DNA of 7,166 nucleotides from Candidatus Microgenomates bacterium (GTDB taxonomy: Bacteria > Patescibacteria > Microgenomatia > JADHYG01), in contig JADHYG010000052.1 of NCBI GenBank assembly GCA_016782545.1, positions 1 through 7,166 on the forward strand, given 5' to 3'. Every line of letters begins with the position of its first letter. The first letter of the stretch is position 1. Positions 1-5,259 of this stretch are shown here, piece after piece. The position numbers were made by a program, and so were the translations under genes. The notes beneath the pieces were generated by a model. That model made no database searches. It had not been told where the DNA came from and saw only the letters and a program-made list of their open reading frames with translations.

Positions 1-396
1 TTTCATCGCTTCTTTGATTATTTTAAGTTGATCATTTTCGTCATAAATTAAAAAATTGACGGGAATTTTGATGTTTCTACCTTCTTTTCTTAAAATTCTG
101 GCGCAAAATGAATGAAAGGTGCCGGCAAAGGGAAGGTTCGAGGTTCGAGGTTCGAGGTTCGAGGATAGTAATTTCCTAATTCTTTCTCTCATTTCCTGGC
201 CGGCCTTATTAGTAAAAGTAAGACAAAGAATGCTTTGAGGGTCAATCTGTTTTTCTTTAATTAAATAAGCAACTTTATGAGTGAGAACTCTTGTTTTGCC
301 TGAACCAGCCCCAGCCAAAATTAAAATAGGGCCATCAGTTTTAAGAACGGCTTTTTGCTGAATTTTGTTTAAGTCCTTGAGAAGGTCGTCAATCAT
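1..396 (-). CDS. uvrD: UvrD/PcrA-type superfamily 1 DNA helicase, N-terminal part (cut by window edge)
   Basis: This is the first 132 residues of an ATP-dependent 3'-5' DNA helicase of the UvrD/PcrA/Rep family, which acts in nucleotide excision repair, replication restart and removal of proteins from DNA. The start is the ATG at 396-394, giving MIDDLLKDLNKIQQKAV, the usual family N-terminus with the Q-motif region. Walker A is AGAGSGKT at residues 28-35, motif Ia is TFTNKAGQEM at 60-69, and motif Ib is TFHSFCARIL at 93-102. The rest, including the DExx box and all of domains 1B, 2A and 2B, lies beyond position 1. Between motifs Ia and Ib, residues 79-88 are encoded by a 7-base tandem repeat that keeps the frame. 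An extended -10 lies a few bases upstream, so the message is probably leaderless. The gene is divergent from tpiA. The family is certain; UvrD versus PcrA cannot be settled from this fragment. Confidence 0.95.
   Translation of the reverse strand, partial: MIDDLLKDLNKIQQKAVLKTDGPILILAGAGSGKTRVLTHKVAYLIKEKQIDPQSILCLTFTNKAGQEMRERIRKLLSSNLEPRTSNLPFAGTFHSFCARILRKEGRNIKIPVNFLIYDENDQLKIIKEAMK
135..164. repeat. 7-base tandem repeat (GGTTCGA) inside the helicase gene
   Basis: Four perfect copies of GGTTCGA (135-141, 142-148, 149-155, 156-162) are followed by GG. On the coding (minus) strand the unit reads TCGAACC. Because 7 is not a multiple of 3, three units (21 bases) encode a 7-residue period; here the peptide is SNLEPRTSNL. 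It lies in the variable stretch between helicase motifs Ia and Ib, and the downstream motif TFHSF stays in frame. The unit has no stop codon in any reading frame of the minus strand. Confidence 0.9.
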
Positions 397-406
397 GATA
401 TATAAT
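377..406 (+). promoter_or_regulatory. Sigma-70-type promoter for tpiA
   Basis: TTGAGA at 377-382 and a perfect TATAAT at 401-406 are separated by 18 bases. The -35 lies inside the start of the divergent helicase gene. Transcription would begin near 413, giving tpiA and the LCP gene a leader of about 110 bases that contains the large inverted repeat at 435-512. Confidence 0.6.
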
Positions 407-412
407 ATAACA
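404..412 (-). promoter_or_regulatory. Extended -10 promoter for the helicase gene
   Basis: On the minus strand the sequence TGTTATATT reads as an extended -10 (TGn plus TATATT, complement of 404-409). There is no recognisable -35, as is common with extended -10 promoters. Transcription would start about 7 bases downstream, at or next to the ATG at 396, which would make the mRNA leaderless. It overlaps the -10 of the plus-strand tpiA promoter. Confidence 0.45.
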
Positions 413-434
413 TAAGAAAAACTAAAAATAGAAG

Positions 435-512
435 TTTTGCACTTTTGAAAACTTTCACCTCCGAGGAGTCCCCGTTTTGCGGGGCCACCTCGGAGGAGGC
501 AAAAGTGCAAAA
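435..512. repeat. Composite inverted repeat / large stem-loop in the tpiA leader
   Basis: The outer arms TTTTGCACTTTTG (435-447) and its exact reverse complement (500-512) form 13 pairs. The middle arms CCTCCGAGG (458-466) and CCTCGGAGG (488-496) form 9 pairs. The inner arms CCCCG (470-474) and CGGGG (480-484) form 5 pairs around a short loop. The outer and middle stems are separated by an uneven bulge of 10 bases against 3. The inner stems are GC-rich in an AT-rich leader. There is no T-run after the 3' arm on the plus strand, so it does not look like an intrinsic terminator in that direction. It may be a regulatory RNA hairpin or a REP-like palindromic insertion. Confidence 0.85.
492..499 (+). 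promoter_or_regulatory. Strong Shine-Dalgarno sequence locked in the leader hairpin
   Basis: GGAGGAGG is the best ribosome binding sequence in the window. It lies 26 bases before the canonical tpiA ATG at 526, which is too far, but 5 bases before an in-frame GTG at 505. Bases 492-496 form part of the middle stem of the inverted repeat and the GTG lies in the outer stem, so folding would hide both. This could be a real translational switch or a by-product of the palindrome sequence. Confidence 0.4.
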
Positions 513-525
513 AAGTAAAAATTAT

Positions 526-1248
526 ATGAAGAAAACGATTATTGGGAATTGGAAGTCAAATAAAACTCTAGAAGAAACTTTAGAATGGCTGGAAATTGTT
601 GGTCCAGAGCTTGTTAAAAAAGAGAATTTAGAGATTTCCATTGCTCCTCAACTTTCTCTGCTTTCTCTTTTAGATAGAGAGATTAAAAATAAAGAATATG
701 AGTTGGTTTTAAGTGCTCAAAATGTCAGCCCTTTTGAAGAGGGGCCATATACTGGTGAAGTTTCAGCAAAATCTCTTGCTGGAATGGTGAAATATGTTTT
801 AGTTGGTCATTCCGAAAGACGGAAAAATTTTGGAGAAGATAATACTTTGATTAATCTTAAAGTTAAACAATGTTTGCAATATGGATTGACTCCCATTGTT
901 TGCATTTCTGATCTTAATTTTTCAAAAGAAACTTCTGAGGCTATTAAGAATATTGAGCAAAACGATTTAGAAAAAATAGTTTTTATGTATGAACCGCCAT
1001 CAGCGATCAGTAAACCAGTTGGACCGGTTGGCGTTGGTGAGGCGGCGCCAATAGATGAAGTTTTAAAAATGATTAAGGAAATAAAAAAGTTTTCCTCTCA
1101 AAGTAGAATTTTTTATGGCGGCAGTATTAAGAGTAATAATGTTGAGATCTATCTTAATAATTCGGAGATTGACGGCGTCATTCCCGGCAGTGCTAGCCTA
1201 GATCCTCGGGAGTTTCTTAAAATAATTAAAAATGCCAGCCACATCTAA
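526..1248 (+). CDS. tpiA: Triosephosphate isomerase
   Basis: This cytoplasmic glycolytic enzyme interconverts dihydroxyacetone phosphate and glyceraldehyde 3-phosphate. The ATG at 526 gives 240 residues starting MKKTIIGNWKSN, the family's usual N-terminus. Active-site residues are present: Asn8 and Lys10 (GNWKSN), His95 (VGHSERR) and the catalytic Glu156 (YEPPSA). The phosphate-binding YGGS is at 197-200, and PGSASL near 220-225 replaces the usual GGASL. The flexible loop 6 is unusual: the common PVWAIGTGK is replaced by PPSAISKPVGPVGVG. The length is slightly below the bacterial norm of about 250. The frame is open upstream to a TTG at 445 and includes a GTG at 505 behind a strong Shine-Dalgarno, so a 247-residue form is possible. 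No good ribosome site precedes the ATG. The 3' end overlaps the LCP gene by 17 bases, so the two are probably co-transcribed from the promoter at 377-406. Confidence 0.96.
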   Translation: MKKTIIGNWKSNKTLEETLEWLEIVGPELVKKENLEISIAPQLSLLSLLDREIKNKEYELVLSAQNVSPFEEGPYTGEVSAKSLAGMVKYVLVGHSERRKNFGEDNTLINLKVKQCLQYGLTPIVCISDLNFSKETSEAIKNIEQNDLEKIVFMYEPPSAISKPVGPVGVGEAAPIDEVLKMIKEIKKFSSQSRIFYGGSIKSNNVEIYLNNSEIDGVIPGSASLDPREFLKIIKNASHI

Positions 1249-2281
1249 AAGAAAAGTTTTCAACTTTTGGGTTAAATTCAAGCCCATTTTTTTAGTTATT
1301 ACCCTCTTTATTTTTCTATGGGAAGTCTTTTTTTTCCTAAGACCGGTTTTTGATTTTGCCCGGGAACACGATCTTAATCCGACTTTTTTATGGTCGCTTT
1401 TATTAGATAAAAATCCACCTTTAAAAAAAACCGGAGTTTATACCAATTTTCTTCTTTTAGGAATAGGAGGAGAAAATCATCAGGCCAGTGATTTAACCGA
1501 CACGATGATTTTTTTAAGTCTTGATTTTGAAAAGAAAAAAACTTTTTTAGTTTCTTTGCCTCGGGATATTTGGTCGCCGATTTTACAAGATAAAATTAAT
1601 TCTGCTTATCATTATGGTGAAGAAAAAAAAGAAGGAGGGGGGTTAACTCTGGCAAAAATGGTTGCCGAAGAAGTTTTGGGTCAGCCAATTCACTATGCTT
1701 TTTTAGTTGATTTTTTCTCTTTTGAAAAAGCGATTAATATTTTAGGCGGGGTTAATGTTGAAATTGAGCGTTCCTTTGATGATTTTAATTTTCCCATTCA
1801 AGGAAAAGAAAATGATGATTGTGAAGGAGATTTAGAACTGAAATGCCGCTATGAGCATATTCATTTTGAAAAAGGCTGGGAGCAAATGGACGGCGAAAGA
1901 GCCTTAAAATATGTGAGAAGCCGGAATGCAGAAGGTGAAGAGGGGAGTGATTTTGCCCGGGCAGCTAGACAACAAAGACTTCTTTTAGCTTTTAAAGACA
2001 AGGTATTGTCTAGAGAGATTATTTTCAATTCTGCCAAGATAAAGCAATTGGCTGAAATTTTAAGTAAAGGAATTGAGGCGGACATTAATCTTGCCGAGGC
2101 CTGTTTTTTGGGAAAATTTGTAGTGAGAATGAAACAGGACAATATTGAAAAATTAGTTTTAGAAGAAGATTTATTTATTACTCCTCCTTTGTGGGAGTAT
2201 GGAAAATGGGTTCTTGTTCCGTCAGGAGAAGATTTTACTTTGATTCATGAATATATAGAGGAAAAGCTTAATTCTTTTTAA
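1232..2281 (+). CDS. LytR-CpsA-Psr (LCP) family cell-envelope protein
   Basis: This is a membrane-anchored LCP protein of 349 residues. Family members transfer lipid-linked glycopolymers to peptidoglycan or other envelope acceptors outside the membrane, though some are annotated only as transcriptional attenuators. A short basic N-terminus precedes one membrane segment at about residues 17-37. The extracellular LCP domain runs from about 70 to 260, with NFLLLGIGG (72-80), the conserved SDLTDTM (86-92), LPRD (109-112), KIN at 121-123, YVRSR (227-231) and the signature DFARAARQQRLL (240-251), whose Asp and Arg residues bind pyrophosphate and metal in characterised members. An insert near 196-206 holds the protein's Cys197 and Cys205, a possible disulfide pair. 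The region after 260 is a family-poor tail without a second domain. The start overlaps tpiA by 17 bases and has no close Shine-Dalgarno, pointing to translational coupling. The substrate cannot be told from sequence. Confidence 0.93.
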   Translation: MPATSKRKVFNFWVKFKPIFLVITLFIFLWEVFFFLRPVFDFAREHDLNPTFLWSLLLDKNPPLKKTGVYTNFLLLGIGGENHQASDLTDTMIFLSLDFEKKKTFLVSLPRDIWSPILQDKINSAYHYGEEKKEGGGLTLAKMVAEEVLGQPIHYAFLVDFFSFEKAINILGGVNVEIERSFDDFNFPIQGKENDDCEGDLELKCRYEHIHFEKGWEQMDGERALKYVRSRNAEGEEGSDFARAARQQRLLLAFKDKVLSREIIFNSAKIKQLAEILSKGIEADINLAEACFLGKFVVRMKQDNIEKLVLEEDLFITPPLWEYGKWVLVPSGEDFTLIHEYIEEKLNSF

Positions 2282-2304
2282 AGAAGAACACCAAAAAGAA
2301 TTAA
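2268..2304. terminator. Possible AT-only bidirectional terminator between convergent genes
   Basis: TTAATTCTTTTT (2268-2279) and AAAAAGAATTAA (2293-2304) are exact reverse complements, giving 12 pairs around a 13-base loop. It spans the shared stop codons of the LCP gene and the 281-residue surface-protein gene. The stem has only one GC pair and no separate T-tract, so it would be weak; its placement, not its strength, is the argument for it. Confidence 0.35.
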
Positions 2305-3123
2305 AAGAGAGCCAGAAATAATAGTCAGAATTGTTGGCAGGCTAATACCTGCTTCAGGAACTTCAGGAACAGGGATTGGTGATGAAGTGGCTATTGGTTG
2401 TTTAGTAATCATTTCTCCGGTCGGAGTAGCAAGAGAAGTAACAGGTAATGCTTCAGGAGTAATAGTTGGTGCTGAGCCGCCAACTGCTGGTCCGTCTAGT
2501 TCAATTTTTACTTTACAGCTCTCCGGTACTTCACTCCAAATATCATTATTATCTCTGATTCTTAGTGAGGCCCAATAAACTCCTGCTTCTGGATACGTAT
2601 AATTAAGAGAGTGACTGGCTGATCCCTCAACATCTTTTTCAACTGTTTGATCATAACCATTGCCAAAAGTAAATTCAAAAGCAGTAATTTTTCCGTCAGG
2701 GTCGTGGCCGTTGCCGGTAAAAGCAATGTCTAGAGGAGCATCTCCTGAAGTGAGGTTGGCAGAAAGACCAGTACAAATTGGATCTTCATTTGGTTGAGAA
2801 GTAGGGGTGATGGTTGGGGTAGTGTTGATTGTTTCTGAAGTAATAGCTATGAGACTAGTTGTTGGTGTTGCTGTCGGCGCCATCATCTCACTTAGTGCAG
2901 AAATAAGAACCTCGGTTGGCGTAGGAGACGCTGAGGCTTCAACTGTTAAAGTAAAAGTTAAAGTGCAGGCTTCGGTAACAGCTTCAGGTTTTCTTTGGGG
3001 GACTGTTGGTGCGATTGGAGTAGTTTTTTTAAGCTTGATGACAGTTAAAAGAGTCAAAACGCCCATGACCGCAGAAAGACAGCCGATTAAAACGACAAGC
3101 CAATTTTTCTTTAAATAGTTCAT
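2278..3123 (-). CDS. PKD-domain surface protein with two membrane anchors
   Basis: This 281-residue protein has no firm family name as a whole. The N-terminus (MNYLKK, then hydrophobic 8-30) is a signal anchor. Residues 35-115 are a Thr/Pro/Ser-rich linker. Residues 117-208 form one PKD (immunoglobulin-like) domain, with HDPDGKITAFEFTFGNG at 140-156 and YTYPEAGVYWASLRIRD at 175-191 matching the two hallmark strands; Cys117 and Cys203 bracket it and could form a disulfide. A second Pro/Thr-rich linker follows, then PEAGISLPT at 257-264 and a hydrophobic C-terminus to residue 281 without a basic tail. It is probably exposed at the cell surface and involved in adhesion or protein contact; this is inferred from architecture. 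It starts 12 bases after the 235-residue gene and is probably co-transcribed with it. Its stop overlaps that of the LCP gene. Confidence 0.85.
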   Translation of the reverse strand: MNYLKKNWLVVLIGCLSAVMGVLTLLTVIKLKKTTPIAPTVPQRKPEAVTEACTLTFTLTVEASASPTPTEVLISALSEMMAPTATPTTSLIAITSETINTTPTITPTSQPNEDPICTGLSANLTSGDAPLDIAFTGNGHDPDGKITAFEFTFGNGYDQTVEKDVEGSASHSLNYTYPEAGVYWASLRIRDNNDIWSEVPESCKVKIELDGPAVGGSAPTITPEALPVTSLATPTGEMITKQPIATSSPIPVPEVPEAGISLPTILTIISGSLLILFGVLL

Positions 3124-3135
3124 GTTTTTAAATGT

Positions 3136-3843
3136 TCAACGCCATTGACCATTATTTTTATCATGCAATTCAGCTTCAAACTTAAAGCTTTCATCGGGAT
3201 TGGCGTTAATTCCACAGATAGTTGCTTTTTCTTCGGCAATACCCACCTCACATTCGATATAGAATTCTCCTAAAGAATCAGGTTTTTGAGTAGTAGTTTC
3301 ATTTTCAGATGTCCATTCCATGCTGTTGATTCTTATCCTACCCTTGTCAAAAGTATCAAGATCTCCTTTAACCGCGATGCGGATTATTTCTCCTACTTGT
3401 AAATTAGACAATCCTTCTTGTTCAATAGGCAGCCAGTTTTCATCTCCTTGATAGATTTGAATATTGTCACACTGTTGAGTAGATGAGGTAATAATTTCAT
3501 TAGGAGAAGAAGTTGGGGCTAGATTTTCAACCTCATTTTCTGCCGCCTTCATTCTTATATCTTTTTTTTGCTTCACCAATAAAATGGCTAAAGGCAAACT
3601 AAGAACAAGAAGAAGAATGGTTAGAATTAAAAGAAGATTTTGAAAACTGCTTTTTTTGGCAGGAGGCGTTTCTTTAAAAGCGTCTGCCAGCGCAGTGGTT
3701 GGTTGAATTCCATCTTTTGGCTCGGCTGTTTTTTTGGATTTTTTTAAAATTGTGAAAATAACAAAGGCTAAGAAGCCTGTAGCCAGAGGCAGAATTAGAA
3801 GGGCTGGTTTAGGAATAAATTTTAAAAAGCTAAAAACATCCAT
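3136..3843 (-). CDS. Two-pass membrane protein with an exported C-terminal domain, function unknown
   Basis: I do not recognise this 235-residue protein. Two hydrophobic segments lie at about 12-34 and 67-91. Between them is a Lys/Pro-rich loop of about 30 residues (KKSKKTAEPKDG near 34-45), likely cytoplasmic by the positive-inside rule. That places both the short N-terminus and the C-terminal 140 residues outside. The outer part begins with a Ser/Thr-rich stretch (110-123) and continues as a polar domain rich in alternating hydrophobic residues, with three cysteines (125, 198, 210), suggestive of a small beta-sandwich. It follows its own promoter at 3906-3934 and a hairpin-bearing leader, and is followed 12 bases later by the PKD protein gene. 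The pair probably works at the envelope. No catalytic motif is visible. Confidence 0.8.
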   Translation of the reverse strand: MDVFSFLKFIPKPALLILPLATGFLAFVIFTILKKSKKTAEPKDGIQPTTALADAFKETPPAKKSSFQNLLLILTILLLVLSLPLAILLVKQKKDIRMKAAENEVENLAPTSSPNEIITSSTQQCDNIQIYQGDENWLPIEQEGLSNLQVGEIIRIAVKGDLDTFDKGRIRINSMEWTSENETTTQKPDSLGEFYIECEVGIAEEKATICGINANPDESFKFEAELHDKNNGQWR

Positions 3844-3865
3844 TTTAAAATACCAACAAAATTTC

Positions 3866-3883
3866 TCACCTATTTTTAGGTGA
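3866..3883. promoter_or_regulatory. Hairpin in the leader of the two-pass membrane protein gene
   Basis: TCACCTA (3866-3872), the loop TTTT and TAGGTGA (3877-3883) form 7 perfect pairs. It lies between the promoter at 3906-3934 and the ATG at 3843, so it would be part of the 5' untranslated RNA. On the minus strand it is followed by a broken T-rich stretch, so it might instead be a weak terminator of the upstream pil operon. Confidence 0.4.
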
Positions 3884-3905
3884 TCATAATATCTTTCTTA
3901 AATTA

Positions 3906-3934
3906 AGAGTAAACACTTTTGTATTGATTGTCAA
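3906..3934 (-). promoter_or_regulatory. Sigma-70-type promoter for the 235/281-residue gene pair
   Basis: On the minus strand a perfect TTGACA (complement of 3929-3934) is followed after 17 bases by TACTCT (complement of 3906-3911). The -35 overlaps the TGA stop of the upstream 442-residue gene, so the promoter starts exactly where the previous coding sequence ends. A 13-base palindrome TCTTAAATTAAGA (3896-3908) overlaps the -10 and start region. Confidence 0.6.
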
Positions 3935-5259
3935 GCTTGGGGAAAAATAAAAAACAATCCTATTCCAGCTAAAAGAAGAAACACGCCCAAACTTAAAAAG
4001 TTGATTGTTAAAGAAAAAATTCCCGGAGTAAGAGAGGGAGAAGGAGCTGCCGAAGGAGCTGCCGAAGGAGTGGCAGAAGACGATGTGGGCGTGGGACTAG
4101 GGCTAGTGGTGAGAGTAGGGCTCGGGCTTGGTGCTAGAGTGGCCGATGGTGTTGCTTCTCCTAAGACTTGACTACCGCTTTTTAAGACCAAGAAATTTCG
4201 GGTTAAAATTTCTTCTTTACCTTGTTCGTTTTCAGTCGTGATTGTTAATTTATGTTTGCCCGGAGGCAGTGATTGATTAGATCGGAAAGACCATTGACCA
4301 TTGGTGTCAACAGTTGTTTTTTCCAAAAAAACAGGTGATTCAATTTTAATGATAACTTCTTTTCCGGGAATGCCTTTACCTCTAAAAAGAGGCTTTGTAT
4401 CTAAAAGCGACGAGTTTTCGCTTGGGAAAATAATTTCTATTTCTTTAGAAGCGTCTTTTGTGCCTAGCACTTTTTGAGGCAATTGGTTTTGGGTTAAATA
4501 GCTGTTTTCTTTTTCTTTTTGACTGCGAAAATCATAGGATTTTCCTAAAATCATGGTGGGAACAGGAGAATCATTATTAGTATTGGTAATCGCTGTGGCA
4601 ATGTCATTAATGGTCGCCCGGGCAATAATTTCTTCTTTTAGTCCTTCTTCAAAAGTAAAACAATTTTTAAGATCATTGCTGAGAACTAAGTTTAAAGGAA
4701 TTAAGAAATTGCCTGAGGATTTTGTTAAAGCTGAAAGTGGTAATGCTCCTTCAAAATTAAGATAAACAATGGTTCCTTGGGCTGGAGTGTTGTTTGTGTT
4801 TAAAACAGTGCCATAAGCTGGTTCAATTTGCGGTAAAGAACAGGAGAGGGCCGGAGCGGTTTTAATATCATAAGGAAAGCCGTTTTGATTAAAGTCTTTG
4901 CTTTGAGAGATGATTTCAAAATAATAAGTAAAATCTGGTTTTAAATTTTTGATTTGAATGTGATGAGTAAGGTATTTTTCAAGATTTCCCTCTTTATCTC
5001 TTTCGTCAAAAGCGGTTTGATCTAGAGTTGTTTCTTCACCAAAAGCAACAAAACCTTGAGTTTTTTCTGCAGTTACCCAGGAGATAGTAAAACTGTTAGA
5101 GGCTAAGTTGGTAATTTTGACCTCTTGGGGAATAATTGAAGGTTGAGCTTGAGTGCTGACATTTTGAAAATTCTCCACTAGAAAAGCAGTGCCGCCAATG
5201 CTTGTAAAAACAATTAAAAGACCAAGGATAGTAGAAATCCGTTTTTGTTTTTTAATCAT
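3931..5259 (-). CDS. Anchored surface protein with FN3/Ig-like domains, in the pil operon
   Basis: This 442-residue protein is built as a cell-surface stalk. A basic start (MIKKQKR) and hydrophobic residues 10-28 form a signal anchor. Residues about 43-136 resemble an FN3 or purple-acid-phosphatase-N fold (VKITNLASNSFTISWVT, then HHIQIKNLKPDFTYYFEI). Residues about 147-237 look like a carboxypeptidase-regulatory-type beta domain (YGTVLNTNNTPAQGTIVYL); Cys140 and Cys200 are the only cysteines. Residues 272-358 form a bacterial Ig-like domain (FRGKGIPGKEVIIKIE, VDTNGQWSF, GKHKLTITTEN). A Ser/Thr/Pro/Ala-rich linker (368-412) and a final membrane segment (416-438) follow. AGAAAGGA lies 11 bases before the ATG. 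The gene begins directly after the stop of the 63-residue gene and ends the pilN-pilO block. A role in pilus assembly or as a pilus-linked adhesin is inferred from position; no enzyme motif is visible. Confidence 0.85.
   Translation of the reverse strand: MIKKQKRISTILGLLIVFTSIGGTAFLVENFQNVSTQAQPSIIPQEVKITNLASNSFTISWVTAEKTQGFVAFGEETTLDQTAFDERDKEGNLEKYLTHHIQIKNLKPDFTYYFEIISQSKDFNQNGFPYDIKTAPALSCSLPQIEPAYGTVLNTNNTPAQGTIVYLNFEGALPLSALTKSSGNFLIPLNLVLSNDLKNCFTFEEGLKEEIIARATINDIATAITNTNNDSPVPTMILGKSYDFRSQKEKENSYLTQNQLPQKVLGTKDASKEIEIIFPSENSSLLDTKPLFRGKGIPGKEVIIKIESPVFLEKTTVDTNGQWSFRSNQSLPPGKHKLTITTENEQGKEEILTRNFLVLKSGSQVLGEATPSATLAPSPSPTLTTSPSPTPTSSSATPSAAPSAAPSPSLTPGIFSLTINFLSLGVFLLLAGIGLFFIFPQA
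4040..4075. repeat. 12-base tandem repeat encoding Ser-Ala-Ala-Pro units
   Basis: GAAGGAGCTGCC occurs at 4040-4051 and 4052-4063, with a diverged third copy at 4064-4075. On the coding strand it encodes the repeated SAAP of the surface protein's linker just before the C-terminal membrane segment, a site where length changes would be tolerated. Confidence 0.8.

Noticed and set aside
435..512. Intrinsic terminator in the tpiA leader
   Set aside because: The 3' arm on plus is followed by A-rich, not T-rich, sequence, and the hairpin lies downstream of a good promoter leading into tpiA.
445..525. Upstream TTG-initiated extension of tpiA by 27 residues
   Set aside because: It would translate the palindromic leader, has no ribosome site, and adds residues not found before the standard TIM N-terminus. 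The ATG at 526 gives a canonical start.
1861..2142. 93-residue open frame on the minus strand inside the LCP gene
   Set aside because: It is wholly opposite conserved LCP motifs and its product shows no recognisable domain; it is a shadow.
2387..2578. 63-residue plus-strand frame opposite the PKD protein gene
   Set aside because: Arises from the complement of Pro/Thr/Ser-rich codons; no ribosome site or promoter.
2807..3118. 103-residue plus-strand frame opposite the PKD protein gene
   Set aside because: Low-complexity Val/Gly/Ala product is the expected antisense of a Thr/Pro-rich linker; the sense strand encodes a clear PKD protein.
3079..3123. Lipobox (LIGC, residues 12-15) at the start of the PKD protein
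   Set aside because: The hydrophobic stretch continues well beyond the cysteine, so a signal anchor fits better than a cleaved lipoprotein signal.
4553..4765. 70-residue plus-strand frame opposite the 442-residue surface protein gene
   Set aside because: No initiation signals or recognisable product; the minus-strand gene has full domain structure.
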